DNA of 64,000 nt from Microbulbifer agarilyticus (GCF_019800665.1 NZ_JAHVKO010000001.1:248001-312000); one strand, 5' to 3'; shown: positions 26,633 through 36,990, numbered from the stretch's first letter. Numbers and translations are program-made. The notes: generated by a model not told the origin, from the sequence alone.

Positions 26633-27985
26633 TTACGGCAGTAGCTGGGCAAAATTTCCACCGGTGGGGTAGGTCTTTTTGGACCACCCCAGTCGCACTA
26701 TTACCGTATTGGTGGATGGTGAAATCATGACGATTTGCTCGCGATTACCCAGCATAAAGTAACTGTCTTCGGGCAATTCCGGGTAGCGCAGTTCATCGCC
26801 GCCGCTGTTGAGCCAGAATTGATAGCCATAGCGGGGGTCGTTCTCGCTCTGGTTGGGTTTCTGTGCGTCAGTCACCCAGTCAGGGTTCAGCAGCTGTTCG
26901 CCATTCCACTCACCATTTTGCAGCATGAGTAGCCCAAGGCGCGCCCAATCCCGGGCAGAAGCGTAGATATAGGAACTGCCCACAAAAACGCCGCTGCCGT
27001 CCACTTCAAACGTGGTATGGCGCATACCGAGCGGGGAGAGAATCTGCTGGTAGAAAAAGTCCACGTTAGTTTGTGGTGTTGCACCGACCCGGTCGTAGAT
27101 CCAGCGTGACAGCAGATTGGTAGTGCCCGAAGAGTAGGAGAAGTATTCACCGGGGACTTTGGTCAGAGGGCTTTGTAGAGCGATATCCGAGGCGCTATGG
27201 GCACGGAACAACATCTTGGTAGCGTCGCTGCCGGGAGCGTAGGTTTCGTCGAACTCCAGCCCGGACGACATCTGCAGCAGATTTTCCAGGCTGATGTTAC
27301 GGCGGTCATCATTCCACTGAAGGAACAGCGGTTGTGACATATCTACCTGCGGATTTATCGTTTGCAGGCGACCTATCATCATGGCCGTTAGACTCTTGCC
27401 CATCGACCAGCCAAGTAGCGGTGTTTCCGGCGAAATGCCCTCATCGTAGGCTTCCGCAACAAGTTTTCCATCCTGAACCACCAATAGCGCTCGGCTGTTA
27501 AGCCCAGCGCGATTATCTTTTTGCAGGATTTCTTCCAGACGTTGCTGTTGATTAGGCACGATGCTGGCAACGGTGTTACCCAGGGGCCAGGCCGCGGAAG
27601 AATCGGCGATGGGGGTGGTTGTCACGGCGTTCAGAGCGCTGGTATCACCAATATCCAGTGTGCAACCCAGGCCGGGGCGATAAGTAGCGCTGGTCTCAGC
27701 CATACCCATCAACGTTGCAGTTACGCGCTTAACCTCATCATCGTAAACGAGGTCCAGCAGCCGGTATGCAGGTGAGTAGGAGGCAAGATCGTCGAGGTTG
27801 CGGGTGTGGTTAAAACCGGAAAGGTAGCGCCCGGAACAGGCGAGTTTGGCTCCCATGCCGGTGGAAACGCGCACCGCGTTGCCCAGCTGGGTAACCGAGA
27901 AACCGAGCAGAGAGGGGGCTAACAGGGACAGGAGGATGAGCAGCCCCGCAATGATTGCGAGCAGGGTCAGGATAAATTTCTTCAT
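26633..27985 (-). CDS. Membrane-anchored serine hydrolase (class C beta-lactamase fold)
   Basis: The 450-residue protein begins with a hydrophobic signal or anchor (residues 4-30). A region of about 110 residues follows, then a beta-lactamase/penicillin-binding-type domain. The SxxK motif is SMGK at 194-197 and the second motif is YSS at 284-286. GYQFWLN near the C-terminus takes the place of the usual KTG-like element. Members include esterases, D-aminopeptidases and carboxypeptidases, and sequence alone does not give the substrate. It is a single gene, convergent with the DUF533 gene. Confidence 0.8.
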   Translation of the reverse strand: MKKFILTLLAIIAGLLILLSLLAPSLLGFSVTQLGNAVRVSTGMGAKLACSGRYLSGFNHTRNLDDLASYSPAYRLLDLVYDDEVKRVTATLMGMAETSATYRPGLGCTLDIGDTSALNAVTTTPIADSSAAWPLGNTVASIVPNQQQRLEEILQKDNRAGLNSRALLVVQDGKLVAEAYDEGISPETPLLGWSMGKSLTAMMIGRLQTINPQVDMSQPLFLQWNDDRRNISLENLLQMSSGLEFDETYAPGSDATKMLFRAHSASDIALQSPLTKVPGEYFSYSSGTTNLLSRWIYDRVGATPQTNVDFFYQQILSPLGMRHTTFEVDGSGVFVGSSYIYASARDWARLGLLMLQNGEWNGEQLLNPDWVTDAQKPNQSENDPRYGYQFWLNSGGDELRYPELPEDSYFMLGNREQIVMISPSTNTVIVRLGWSKKTYPTGGNFAQLLP

Positions 27986-28069
27986 AGATTATTGTTTTCC
28001 AAGAACGGTTTGCCGGGGTAACCCCAATGCGCTCCATCATTCCCTATGGCGAGTTTCGATTCTAGGTTA

Positions 28070-29929
28070 TTAAGAGTCGGTATTGGTGACCGTTCCGAAT
28101 TCCGCCAGTAGTGCCAGAAAGGGTTCACCAAAGCGTGCCAGCTTGCTGTCACCAATTCCCGAGATAGCCAGCATCTCGTCCTCGTTGCGTGGCCTGGCGC
28201 TCAGCATCTCCCGCAACGTAGCATCGTGAAATACCACATATGGCGGTACGCCCAGGTCTTCCGCCAGTGATTTGCGCAAGGCGCGTAGCGCATCCCAGAG
28301 CGGCTGATCCTCTGCTGCCACCTCTACAGTGGCGCGGGATTGGCTGCCGTCCTTTCCAGAGCGCGCTCCTGATTTTGGTGCCTTGGGCAGGGTGCGGAGG
28401 TGCAATGATTCCTCGCCACGCAAGACAGGCCGACACAATTCGGTCAGTTGCAGGGCGTTGAAGGCCTCAGCGTTGACTCGCAAGTATCCTCGGACCACCA
28501 GCTGACGCACGACCGCACGCCACTCGTTGGCGCTCAGGTCTGTGCCGATGCCGTAAGTGGATACCTGGTTGTGGTTAAACTGGCGAATTTTCTCCGTGTC
28601 TGCGCCGCGCAGTACGTCGATCACGTGAGCGGCACCAAAGCGCTGACCGGTGCGGTAAATACAGGACAAGAGCTTGCGTGTGGCCTCACTAGCATCCCAG
28701 GTGATGGGCGGGCTCAGGCAGGTATCACAATTGCCGCAGTCCTGCTCAAGCTCCTCGCCAAAGTAGCGCAGTAGCGCACGTCGGCGGCAGCTGGTGATTT
28801 CACATAAGCCCAGCATCGCATCCAGGCGCTGGCGTTCCTGGCGTTTGTGCTCTTCACTGCCTTCTGAGCCGGCATTCATCTGGTTAAGTTTTACGACGTC
28901 TTCCAGCCCATACAGCAGTAGCGTTGAGGCCGCCTCACCATCGCGGCCGGCGCGGCCGGTTTCCTGATAATAGGCTTCGATACTCTTCGGCAAATCCAAA
29001 TGCGCTACAAAACGTACATCAGGTTTGTCGATTCCCATGCCGAATGCGATGGTGGCCACCACGATAACGCCTTCTTCACGCAGGAAGCGGCGTTGGTGTT
29101 CCGCGCGCATTTCGCTGGAGAGACCGGCGTGATAGGGCAGCGCGGTGAATCCCTGCTGCTGCAGCCAGCTGGCGGTAGTCTCTACTTTGTTGCGGGACAG
29201 GCAGTACACCACGCCGGCATCGCCTTCGTGCTCCTGCTTCAGAAACTGCAGCAGCTGCCGTTTGGGGTTGTCCTTGGCGGCAATCCGATACTGGATGTTG
29301 GGGCGGTCAAAGCTGCTGACAAAATGCTGCGCGCTCTCCAGATCCAGGCGCTTGGCGATCTCCTGCCGGGTGCGCTGATCCGCGGTGGCGGTGAGTGCGA
29401 CCCGCGGCACGTTGGGGAAGCGCTCATGTAGACAGGAAAGGTGCAGATAGTCGGCGCGAAAGTCGTGGCCCCATTGGCTGACACAGTGGGCTTCGTCGAT
29501 CGCGAACAGGGATATGTCCGTCTGGCTCAAGAGGTCCAAAGTGCGCGGCTGCAGCAGGCGTTCCGGCGCAAGGTACAGGAGGTCAAGGTTGCCCTGTAGC
29601 AACTGTGCTTCCAGCGCCTGTGCTTCCTGATAGTCGAGGGAAGAATTGAGAAATCCTGCGGCAACGCCCACCGCACGCAACGCTTCCACCTGATCCTGCA
29701 TCAGGGCAATCAGCGGAGAGACGACCACGCCGCAGCCCGGGCGCGCCAGAGCAGGAATCTGATAGCACAGGGACTTGCCACCACCGGTAGGCATGAGTAC
29801 CAGAGCGTCTTCGCCGCGCACCAGCGTATCAATGATGGCCTGCTGGTCACCGCGAAACTCGGTGTAGCCGAAGGTGTGCTCGAGAATATAGTGGGGTGAT
29901 GTCTGGGGCGGGGGTAGGGCGTCATTCAT
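28070..29929 (-). CDS. recQ: ATP-dependent DNA helicase RecQ
   Basis: The 619-residue superfamily 2 helicase unwinds DNA 3'-5' in recombination and fork repair. The N-terminal helicase core has Walker A MPTGGGKS and motif II DEAH within [17 protein letters not shown]. The second core has [17 protein letters not shown] and [10 protein letters not shown]. Zinc-binding cysteines appear in CRRR and DCGNCDTC, a winged-helix RQC domain follows, and a C-terminal HRDC domain ([14 protein letters not shown]) closes the protein. Domain set and length match E. coli RecQ. Confidence 0.96.
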   Translation of the reverse strand: MNDALPPPQTSPHYILEHTFGYTEFRGDQQAIIDTLVRGEDALVLMPTGGGKSLCYQIPALARPGCGVVVSPLIALMQDQVEALRAVGVAAGFLNSSLDYQEAQALEAQLLQGNLDLLYLAPERLLQPRTLDLLSQTDISLFAIDEAHCVSQWGHDFRADYLHLSCLHERFPNVPRVALTATADQRTRQEIAKRLDLESAQHFVSSFDRPNIQYRIAAKDNPKRQLLQFLKQEHEGDAGVVYCLSRNKVETTASWLQQQGFTALPYHAGLSSEMRAEHQRRFLREEGVIVVATIAFGMGIDKPDVRFVAHLDLPKSIEAYYQETGRAGRDGEAASTLLLYGLEDVVKLNQMNAGSEGSEEHKRQERQRLDAMLGLCEITSCRRRALLRYFGEELEQDCGNCDTCLSPPITWDASEATRKLLSCIYRTGQRFGAAHVIDVLRGADTEKIRQFNHNQVSTYGIGTDLSANEWRAVVRQLVVRGYLRVNAEAFNALQLTELCRPVLRGEESLHLRTLPKAPKSGARSGKDGSQSRATVEVAAEDQPLWDALRALRKSLAEDLGVPPYVVFHDATLREMLSARPRNEDEMLAISGIGDSKLARFGEPFLALLAEFGTVTNTDS

Positions 29930-30091
29930 GGCGTGAGTATACCGCCTGGGTTTGGCCGAATGCGAACTGGTACAGCGGTTTTGATTGATAAAAATTGGCG
30001 TTACTTACCTCGTAAGTGGCGCCTGATTTATCCAAAAAATGTGAACCTTGGCTATAATCCGGGCAAGGCCGACATAGACAAGGATAAAGCT

Positions 30092-30556
30092 ATGCGCGCA
30101 ATGACAATGAAGTCTACGCCTACTTTTTACACACTGGCTGCCTTAATTTTGCTCAGCTTGAGCGGCTGTGTTTCCAATACGCCAGAGCCTATTAATCCCC
30201 GTAGCCTTGCGCAGTCTGCAGTGGCAGATACCCATTTGGGGTGGAAGCCTGCCCCCGCCCACCAGCTGAACTACTCCCTGGCGACGTCCTCCGGTATTGC
30301 GCGCATGGAAATGCGTGAACTGCCTGTAGACCTGCAGGCCCTGACAATTGAATTGCCGGGAATGCGTAACGTAGAGGGTGTGCAGTGGCGTGCGGCGAAT
30401 GGTCAGCAGGCGATGCTGTTTGATGGTGATCAGGGAATGGATGGAGTCACGTTGGAGCGCCAGCGGCGCGGCTACCGCTTGCAGATGCGCGGGCCCGCGC
30501 TTGAATCCATGCGGAATGGCGGCTTCCTGACGGTGATTGACTATTACCGCAACTGA
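30092..30556 (+). CDS. Small lipoprotein of unknown function
   Basis: I do not recognise the family. ATG 30092 gives 154 residues starting with a type II signal peptide ending LLSLSGC, so it is likely a lipoprotein (+2 Val, outer-membrane sorting expected). The mature part is soluble, with MRELPVDLQALTIELPG and a Gly-containing C-terminal half. A TATAAT -10-like element lies at 30053-30058, with no clear -35. In-frame starts further upstream would bury the signal peptide and are rejected. It is divergent from recQ. Confidence 0.7.
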   Translation: MRAMTMKSTPTFYTLAALILLSLSGCVSNTPEPINPRSLAQSAVADTHLGWKPAPAHQLNYSLATSSGIARMEMRELPVDLQALTIELPGMRNVEGVQWRAANGQQAMLFDGDQGMDGVTLERQRRGYRLQMRGPALESMRNGGFLTVIDYYRN

Positions 30557-30612
30557 CACCGACACTGGCCTGCCGATAGCAACGAATTCCTGCGCCGATT
30601 GCACTTTCGGCG

Positions 30613-31416
30613 CTACTCTTGCCCGTTAGTTTCATCTGCAGAGTCAAAGCCGAGACCCTGCGGGCGCAGCAGATAAAGGTCTGGCCAGTACTTCCCTGTT
30701 ACCCAGAGCCCGTTGCGGCTCTCGTCCCAGGCGATGCCGTTGGCAACAGCGTCCACATGCCGGCGGCCTCGCAGGCTCTGTTTCGTGAGTTCTGCGAGAT
30801 CGAGCCAGCCTTGCACTTCGCCAGTCGCAGGATCGATCGCGATCACCCGTGAATCCTGCCAGATATTGGCCCAGATCAGGCCGTTTACATACTCCAGCTC
30901 ATTCAACAATGACCACTTCTGCCCACCCCCGGTGACCTTGAGGCGGCGTGTGACCTTGAAACCGTCCGGTGTGCGGAAGGTGAGGGTATCGCTGCCGTTA
31001 CTCATGATCAGCGATTCCCCATCGCTGGTGAGCCCCCAGCCTTCGCCCTCGTAGTGGAGCAGGTGCACCAGATTGAAGTTGCGGCGGTCGTAGATTTGCA
31101 GTTCGCCGGCACGATAGGTCAGCAGGTAGAGATAATCGTTAAACACGGCGAGACCCTCGGCGAAGCGGTTGCCCGCGAGCCACTTGCGTCTTACCGGGTT
31201 TGCGCTGGGATCGGTATACTCCGCCAGCCAGGAACGGCCATACAGGCCGCTGCTCTCCAACCAGCGCTCACCGTCAAAGTAGAGGCCCTGGGTAAACCGG
31301 TCTGCCGGGCGGGATTTGCGCTCCAACACCTGGAAATCCACCGGGCCCGGGTCGGCAGCGGCGAGTGCCGGAGTAAACAATGTGAGCCAGAGCAGCGCCG
31401 CGAGAGTCGTTTTCAT
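30613..31416 (-). CDS. Glutaminyl-peptide cyclotransferase-like secreted protein
   Basis: The 267-residue protein has a signal peptide (MKTTLAALLWLTLFTPALAAA) and a five-bladed propeller of the plant/bacterial glutamine cyclotransferase family (PF05096). Diagnostic segments are FTQGLYFDGERWLESSGLYGRS, FAEGLAVFNDYLYLLTY, LNELEYVNGLIWANIWQ and VANGIAWDES. The family converts N-terminal Gln of exported proteins to pyroglutamate. It lies between the small lipoprotein (convergent) and the DUF502 gene (divergent). Confidence 0.85.
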   Translation of the reverse strand: MKTTLAALLWLTLFTPALAAADPGPVDFQVLERKSRPADRFTQGLYFDGERWLESSGLYGRSWLAEYTDPSANPVRRKWLAGNRFAEGLAVFNDYLYLLTYRAGELQIYDRRNFNLVHLLHYEGEGWGLTSDGESLIMSNGSDTLTFRTPDGFKVTRRLKVTGGGQKWSLLNELEYVNGLIWANIWQDSRVIAIDPATGEVQGWLDLAELTKQSLRGRRHVDAVANGIAWDESRNGLWVTGKYWPDLYLLRPQGLGFDSADETNGQE

Positions 31417-31486
31417 GGTTTGATACGGATATTCCAGTGTTCTCTGGTTGTGTCGGTTTTTGTCAGTTTTTGATCAATACAGTTTT

Positions 31487-32116
31487 ATGACCAAAATAAA
31501 AGCGTTCATCACATTGACCCTGCTGGGTGGGTTGGCCGTCGTATTACCGATCGCCATTTTTATTTTGCTGTTCCAGTGGCTGTTTGGCCAGATCAGCGAA
31601 CTGGTGGCGCCGGCTACCCAATGGATGCAGTCGCATACCGAGTTTAAGGATAACTTTGCCCGCCTGATCGTCATAGCCCTGATACTGGGGATCTGTTTTA
31701 TCATCGGCCTGCTGGTTAAGACCAGTGTTGGGCGCTGGGTGCACAAGCATCTGGATTTCTGGCTGGGCAAGCTGGCACCGGGTTACAACACCATCAAGGA
31801 TCTGGTTTTGCAGTTTATTGGTGGTGGTGGCACGGAGGGCGTATTGTCCGGGCCGGTGGCGCGGGCGCGGATCCACGGGGCGAACAACCCACTGTCGGTA
31901 ACCGCGATCGTCACCTCTACCCATGCCAACGGCGATTACACCGTATATGTCCCCACGGCTCCGGTACCTACTTCGGGTTTTGTGTATCACCTGCCACCCG
32001 ATTGCGTGGAAATTTTGCCCCACGTCTCCGTTGAGGCCGCGATGAAATCGATAGTTGCCTGCGGATCTGGTAGCGGCACTTTGCTACAAGTGCCTGCACT
32101 AGCTGAAGAGGGTTAA
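31487..32116 (+). CDS. DUF502 inner-membrane protein
   Basis: ATG 31487 gives 209 residues with two membrane helices (residues about 8-30 and 58-80) and a soluble C-terminal domain with YTVYVPTAPVPTSGFVYHLPP, the hallmark of DUF502. Function is unknown across bacteria and plants. The gene ends 4 bases inside the 3' end of mnmC on the other strand. Confidence 0.85.
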   Translation: MTKIKAFITLTLLGGLAVVLPIAIFILLFQWLFGQISELVAPATQWMQSHTEFKDNFARLIVIALILGICFIIGLLVKTSVGRWVHKHLDFWLGKLAPGYNTIKDLVLQFIGGGGTEGVLSGPVARARIHGANNPLSVTAIVTSTHANGDYTVYVPTAPVPTSGFVYHLPPDCVEILPHVSVEAAMKSIVACGSGSGTLLQVPALAEEG

Positions 32117-34200
32117 ATTTCCCGGTTTTTGCCCAGTGCGCGGATAGCGAAGCGCATTGGGTGTAACGCCTTCACCAGGTCCTCCGATACCGGCATGGCC
32201 TCGCCATTTATCCAGGCCGCGAGCACTTCCGCAGCCAGCGGTGCATAGGTGAATCCTCTCGATCCTAATCCAGCCAGGACGTACAGGTTTGGTTGGTAGG
32301 GCGTACGCTTTCCAATCAACTGCTTGCGATTTTTGCGCAGTGCACCATACGTATTTTCCAGCTCTTCCCATCGTGCCACTGGCCCGGCCATGGGCAGATA
32401 GTCCGGTGTGGCAGCGCGCAGGGCGGCCCGTCCTCGTAGCGTTTGTTGGGAAAAATCCTGAGCGAACTCCGGCAGCAGTGATGCAAGGGTTGCGAGATTT
32501 TCCTGGTGTTCTTCCTGGCGAATCTCTGTTTCCGACTGCTTGAGCTTGAAAGTCGCACCGAAGCTGTGTTGCGCGGCGTCTTCCTTATCAGATCGGGTTC
32601 CCGCCGGAGCAATGTAGCCCTCCCCACACAATGCGATCTTCAGCTTCTCCGATGTGGTGGTTGCCCCGGCGAAGGTGACCTGCCCGCGAATCGGCTGTAA
32701 GGGCAGGGGCGCCGTCTGGGGAAACTGGCGGTTGAAGTTGGCGGTACACAGGATCAAGGCATCAAACGATTGTGCTCGCTCGACGCCATCAATGCGGAGC
32801 TGCCATTGGGCTTTTCCTTCGGGGCCTCCTTCATACACAGCATCACTGATGCGCGTGTGAAAGTGCGTTTGGATATTTGGGTGCCGCAACAGCGTCTCGC
32901 AGACTTGGCGCGGGCGCAGCCAACCGGCGTGGGGGAAATACAGCCCCGGAAATTGCAGGGGGACGCCCGCATGTTCAGATGCCTGCTCCGCACTGACCGG
33001 TCGCGCCAATAGGCTCTCGGGTTCGAGTTGGAGTTGCTGGCAAATTTGCTGCTGCAATTGCTGTTCTTTTTCGGTCTGCGCCAGCTGCAACAAACCGTCG
33101 AAATGTGCCGCTTGCGGGCATTGGCTCGGATAGTAGCGCTGTGCAAACTGCAGTGCCTGAAGATTGAAATCGCCATTTGGGCCCGGTTTGGGCGAAAGCT
33201 TCGCGTACAGGATTCCCTGATCATTACCCGAGGCGCCGCTACCGGGGTGCTCTCCCTGCTCGAAGACGGTAACCTGATAATTGCGTGTAGCCAGTGCGTG
33301 TGCAGCAGAGGCTCCGGCGATACCTGCACCGATAATGGCCACGGTTTTGGGCTTTGCAGTTGTGCCCAAGTCTGGCGGCAGGTGCCAGGGGGTGCTCTGG
33401 TAAGTTGGGGGCGTGCTTGTTGTGGGATCGGTGGCGGTTTCGTCAGCGTCTGCAAAGCTGCCGCGCAGCATTTCCCGTTTGCGCCCGAAGCCGGGCACCT
33501 TTTCCAGTGCAAACCCCACAGATTTCAGTCCACGCTTCACAATGCCGGCGCAGGTAAACGTGGCGAAAGTGGAACTCGGTGCGCTTAGCGCGGCAATCGA
33601 CTGAAACAGAGCTTCGCTCCACATGTCCGGGTTTTTCGATGGGGCAAAACCATCCAGAAACCAGGCGTCGACCCAGCGATCGCGATTGGCGTCATCCAGG
33701 GAAAGGGAACGGAAACCATCACTGGCCTCACCAACGACCAGAGTCAAGTGGACATTGGGCGAGAGGTTAATACGGTGCACCCCGCGGGCAAGATAGGGTG
33801 GATATTGCGCAATAAGCTGGCGGCTCAACGATTCGAGTTCTGGCCACATCGCCAGCGCCCGAGCCAGATCTTTTGGATGGAGGGGGAATTTCTCTACGCT
33901 GACGAAATGCAGGTGTGCCGATGCTGGCGCTATGTCATTCCAAAGTTGCCAGGCAGCGAGAAAATTCAAGCCGGTGCCAAAACCGGTTTCACCGATGGTG
34001 AATACTGCGCTTTCTTTTAGCTCCGCCCAGCGTTCCGGCAAATGATTCTGCGCAAGAAAAACGTGGCGCGTTTCTTCCAGGCCCGAGGCCGTAGAAAAAT
34101 AAATATCGTCAAATGCACTCGATACGGGTTGGCCGTTGTCGCGCCATTCCAATTGTGCGTGGCTTACCGGTTTGTTGTCTGGTTGAGTTTGATCGCCCAT
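32113..34200 (-). CDS. mnmC: Bifunctional tRNA wobble-uridine enzyme MnmC
   Basis: The 695-residue protein makes the last steps of mnm5(s2)U at position 34 of tRNA-Glu, -Lys and -Gln. The N-terminal SAM-dependent methyltransferase domain (residues about 1-250) has IGETGFGTGLNFLAAW as SAM loop and WFLDGFAPSKNPDMW. The C-terminal FAD-dependent oxidase domain has the dinucleotide fold AIIGAGIAGASAAHAL near residue 290 and GLGSRGFTYAPLAAE near the end. Both halves are complete. tRNA-Glu(UUC), a substrate, is encoded at 48316 and 48573, and tusA of the thiolation branch is at 38469. Confidence 0.95.
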   Translation of the reverse strand: MGDQTQPDNKPVSHAQLEWRDNGQPVSSAFDDIYFSTASGLEETRHVFLAQNHLPERWAELKESAVFTIGETGFGTGLNFLAAWQLWNDIAPASAHLHFVSVEKFPLHPKDLARALAMWPELESLSRQLIAQYPPYLARGVHRINLSPNVHLTLVVGEASDGFRSLSLDDANRDRWVDAWFLDGFAPSKNPDMWSEALFQSIAALSAPSSTFATFTCAGIVKRGLKSVGFALEKVPGFGRKREMLRGSFADADETATDPTTSTPPTYQSTPWHLPPDLGTTAKPKTVAIIGAGIAGASAAHALATRNYQVTVFEQGEHPGSGASGNDQGILYAKLSPKPGPNGDFNLQALQFAQRYYPSQCPQAAHFDGLLQLAQTEKEQQLQQQICQQLQLEPESLLARPVSAEQASEHAGVPLQFPGLYFPHAGWLRPRQVCETLLRHPNIQTHFHTRISDAVYEGGPEGKAQWQLRIDGVERAQSFDALILCTANFNRQFPQTAPLPLQPIRGQVTFAGATTTSEKLKIALCGEGYIAPAGTRSDKEDAAQHSFGATFKLKQSETEIRQEEHQENLATLASLLPEFAQDFSQQTLRGRAALRAATPDYLPMAGPVARWEELENTYGALRKNRKQLIGKRTPYQPNLYVLAGLGSRGFTYAPLAAEVLAAWINGEAMPVSEDLVKALHPMRFAIRALGKNREI

Positions 34201-34252
34201 GTGGCTGTAAATTACTGTAGCGAACTACTTAACAAGGGATTTTGGAAAAGCG

Positions 34253-34792
34253 TTACTGCAAGCCGAATTCGCGCATAATCTGTGCACACCACTGGTCCAG
34301 GCGCTCATCGGTGCGGTCAAATTCGTTCTCTTCGTCCAGCGCCAAACCCACAAACTTGCTGCCATCCGGGGTCAGTCCCTTGGACTCTTCGAATTCGTAT
34401 CCATCGGCAGACCAGTAGCCCACGGCTTTTGCGCCTACGGCGATCACCTGCGCGTGCAGGTAGCCAAGTGCGTCCTGATACCACTGAGGGTAGCCTTCCT
34501 GATCACCCAGCCCGTAGCAGGCTACCTTTTTGCCGCTCAAATCCAGTGCCGCCAGCTGATCCCAGCAGTTTTCCCAATCTTCCTGGAGTTCTCCGTAGTC
34601 CCAGGTCGGGATGCCGAGAATCAGAAAGTCGTACTCCTGCATCTCCGCAACATCATCGCTGGCCACATTGTGCAGGTCGATCCACTCGTCACCGATACGC
34701 TCGCGAATTTTTTCCGCGGCCATTTCGGTGTAGCAGGTACTGGATCCATAAAATAGCCCGATCGGGGCGCGTGAGGTGTCTGTTGGTTGCAT
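34253..34792 (-). CDS. fldB: Flavodoxin FldB
   Basis: The 179-residue protein is a long-chain flavodoxin. The FMN phosphate loop is YGSSTCYTE, followed by [15 protein letters not shown] and [17 protein letters not shown], the isoalloxazine-stacking loops, and [15 protein letters not shown]. It carries one electron at low potential for reductive enzymes. Length and the C-terminal region match FldB better than FldA. It lies 3 bases after trmL on the same strand and was probably co-transcribed with it. Confidence 0.9.
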   Translation of the reverse strand: MQPTDTSRAPIGLFYGSSTCYTEMAAEKIRERIGDEWIDLHNVASDDVAEMQEYDFLILGIPTWDYGELQEDWENCWDQLAALDLSGKKVACYGLGDQEGYPQWYQDALGYLHAQVIAVGAKAVGYWSADGYEFEESKGLTPDGSKFVGLALDEENEFDRTDERLDQWCAQIMREFGLQ

Positions 34793-34795
34793 GAT

Positions 34796-35260
34796 TTACT
34801 GAGCGTTCACATAGCCAAGCTGTCGCCAGGCCTCATAAATAACAATCGCCGCGGCGTTGGATAGGTTGATGCTGCGGCTGTTGGCGCACATGGGGATTCG
34901 CAGGGTGTGCTCCTGCCCCGTCATGGCGAGAAACTCGGCGGGCAGGCCACGTGTTTCCGGGCCAAAGACAATCGCATCATCCGCGCGGAATTCGATTTCA
35001 GAATGGGGTTTACTGCCCTTGGTGGAAAGCGCCAGCACGCGCTTGGGCTGCTCTGTGGTCACAAAAGCTTCCCAATCCCGATGGCGCACCACACGGCTGT
35101 ACTCGGCGTAGTCGAGCCCGGCGCGACGCAGGCGCTTGTCGTCCATGGCGAACCCCAGGGGTTCAATCAGGTGCAGCTCGGCACCGGTATTGGCGCACAG
35201 GCGAATAATGTTGCCGGTGTTTGGGGCAATCTCTGGTTGGTAGAGAACGATTTTGAACAT
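34796..35260 (-). CDS. trmL: tRNA (cytidine/uridine-34 2'-O)-methyltransferase TrmL
   Basis: ATG 35260 is chosen because TrmL proteins begin [20 protein letters not shown], and it gives 154 residues against 157 in E. coli. It is a minimal SPOUT methyltransferase with the C-terminal trefoil knot: FGPETRGLP, then LRIPM and [15 protein letters not shown]. It methylates the ribose at position 34 of tRNA-Leu isoacceptors. An in-frame extension to 35320 looks like leader sequence. Confidence 0.92.
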   Translation of the reverse strand: MFKIVLYQPEIAPNTGNIIRLCANTGAELHLIEPLGFAMDDKRLRRAGLDYAEYSRVVRHRDWEAFVTTEQPKRVLALSTKGSKPHSEIEFRADDAIVFGPETRGLPAEFLAMTGQEHTLRIPMCANSRSINLSNAAAIVIYEAWRQLGYVNAQ

Positions 35261-35395
35261 AGCTAATGGGTAGTTAAGGGCACTGCTTGTCGAATTCGTC
35301 AGTGTCGGCGGTGTCGACACGGTTATTGCCAGTATCGAGTGCCCAAAACCAAGATCAGCTGGGCCCGCAACCGCGTGGGTGATGACGGGCGCGGA

Positions 35396-35926
35396 TTATA
35401 ACGCGGAGGAGGTAACTTCGCAGTCTATCTCCACCCCAAGCTCATCGGCGATTTCGTCAAGCTCGTCGTACAGGCCGTCAATACTGACATCTTCGCTGAC
35501 GCTGATGGTGCATTCGGCGGAAAACAGCGGCTCGCCACTCCACGGGGTGCTGCCGTAGCGGGTATCCAGGGTTTCCACATTGATCTTGCGGGCAGCCAGC
35601 GCGCGGGAGATCTCTTTTACGATTCCCGGACGGTCATTGCCCACCAACTTCAACTGCAAGGTCTGGCGGCTGTCTGCTGCCACGGCCAGGGCGTCTTCGA
35701 TTTGCAGCTTGAAATCGGCGCCGGCCAGGTTTTGCAGGGCCGCTTTCAGGCGCGGGCTGTCTTGTGCGGTGGCACTCAAGCGAACAATGCCGGCGAATTT
35801 TCCGGCGAAGTGGGCCATGCGACTGTCTTCCCAGTTGCCGCCGTTCTCTGCCACGACGGCGGAGAGCATCTCCACCACGCCGGGCTTGTCGTCGCTGATA
35901 ATCGAAATGACGAAGTGCTGTTGCAT
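35396..35926 (-). CDS. gcvR: Glycine cleavage system regulator GcvR (two ACT domains)
   Basis: ATG 35926 is preceded by AAGGAAG and gives 176 residues. Two ACT domains occupy residues 1-80 (FVISIISDDKPGVVEMLSAVV) and 90-170 (LKLVGNDRPGIVKEISRALAARKINVETLDT). In E. coli GcvR binds glycine and, without it, represses gcv genes through GcvA. A 27-residue upstream extension of the frame is unlikely to be translated. gcvA and the gcv operon are not in this window. Confidence 0.88.
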   Translation of the reverse strand: MQQHFVISIISDDKPGVVEMLSAVVAENGGNWEDSRMAHFAGKFAGIVRLSATAQDSPRLKAALQNLAGADFKLQIEDALAVAADSRQTLQLKLVGNDRPGIVKEISRALAARKINVETLDTRYGSTPWSGEPLFSAECTISVSEDVSIDGLYDELDEIADELGVEIDCEVTSSAL

Positions 35927-36132
35927 GAGGGCTTCCTTACTGGCGCTTTTAACACTGTGCAATGATTCGTGTGATGAATTGTAGCCAGTGTGACCCCCGG
36001 GGGGCAAAAAACGTGAATAGCGCTCATTTAGTCGATATTCGCGCCGAAGCGACTTTACATGGGGGTGGGCAGGGTGTTGAATCGGGCGGTGAAGAAAATA
36101 ATTCTAACCAGGCCCAATCGAGGAGACTCCTG

Positions 36133-36939
36133 ATGAAATTGACTCACTGGCTTGCCGGCATCGCATTTGCGGCGACCACCGCTGGCGCTGTACAGGCCGA
36201 CGCGATCAAGGATGCGGTGGCGAGCGATAAGCGCACCGCAGAATACGCTGCGCGGGACGGATTCCGTCACCCGGCAGAAACCCTCGAATTCTTCCAGGTG
36301 AAGCCAACGATGACCGTGGTGGAAATTTGGCCAGGCGGCGGTTGGTATACCGAGATCCTGTCCCCACTGCTGCAGGCTGAAGGCAAACTGTACGCGGCCC
36401 ACTTCCCCAAAGAGACCGAGGTTGGCTACTTCAAGCGTTCCCGCGAAAACTTCGAAAAGAAACTGGCAGATAACAAGGATGCTTACGGCAAGGTCGTAAT
36501 GACCGAGTTTGCACCGGGTCAGGACCTGGAAATCGCTCCAGCGGGCACTGCGGACGCAGTATTGACCTTCCGCAATGTGCACAACTGGATGCGTGGTGAC
36601 AATGAAGCGGCGGCCTTCAAAACCTTCTACAAGGCGCTGAAGCCAGGTGGCGTACTGGGTGTGGTTGAGCACCGTGCCAAACCGGATACCTCCCGTGAGG
36701 ACATGATGTCCAGTGGTTACATGACCCAGGACTACGTTGTAGATCTGGCGACCAAAGCGGGTTTTGTTCTTGAGGAAGCCAGCGAAGTGAATGCCAACCC
36801 GAAAGACACTGCGGTACACCCGAAGGGTGTCTGGACGCTGCCGCCGCGTCTGGCACTGGGTGACGAAGACAAAGAGAAGTACCAGGCCATCGGCGAGAGC
36901 GACCGTATGACCCTGCGCTTCCGCAAGCCCAAGTCCTGA
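36133..36939 (+). CDS. Exported class I SAM-methyltransferase-like protein (COG4798 type)
   Basis: ATG 36133 follows AGGAG and gives 268 residues. Residues 1-22 form a signal peptide (MKLTHWLAGIAFAATTAGAVQA), so the protein is predicted to be periplasmic. The mature part has a methyltransferase Rossmann core: VVEIWPGGGWYTEILSPLL as motif I, ADAVLTFRNVHNWM as motif IV and LKPGGVLGVVEHR as motif V. SAM is not known to be available in the periplasm, so either another ligand is used or the fold has been recruited for a different job. A terminator follows. Confidence 0.8.
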   Translation: MKLTHWLAGIAFAATTAGAVQADAIKDAVASDKRTAEYAARDGFRHPAETLEFFQVKPTMTVVEIWPGGGWYTEILSPLLQAEGKLYAAHFPKETEVGYFKRSRENFEKKLADNKDAYGKVVMTEFAPGQDLEIAPAGTADAVLTFRNVHNWMRGDNEAAAFKTFYKALKPGGVLGVVEHRAKPDTSREDMMSSGYMTQDYVVDLATKAGFVLEEASEVNANPKDTAVHPKGVWTLPPRLALGDEDKEKYQAIGESDRMTLRFRKPKS

Positions 36940-36963
36940 TCCTTTACGGATTCAGTGATGAAC

Positions 36964-36990
36964 ATGCCCCGAAATCTTCGGGGCATTTTT
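36964..36990 (+). terminator. Intrinsic terminator behind the methyltransferase-like gene
   Basis: ATGCCCCGAA pairs with TTCGGGGCAT across a 3-base loop and is followed by Ts, 25 bases after the stop. Confidence 0.92.
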
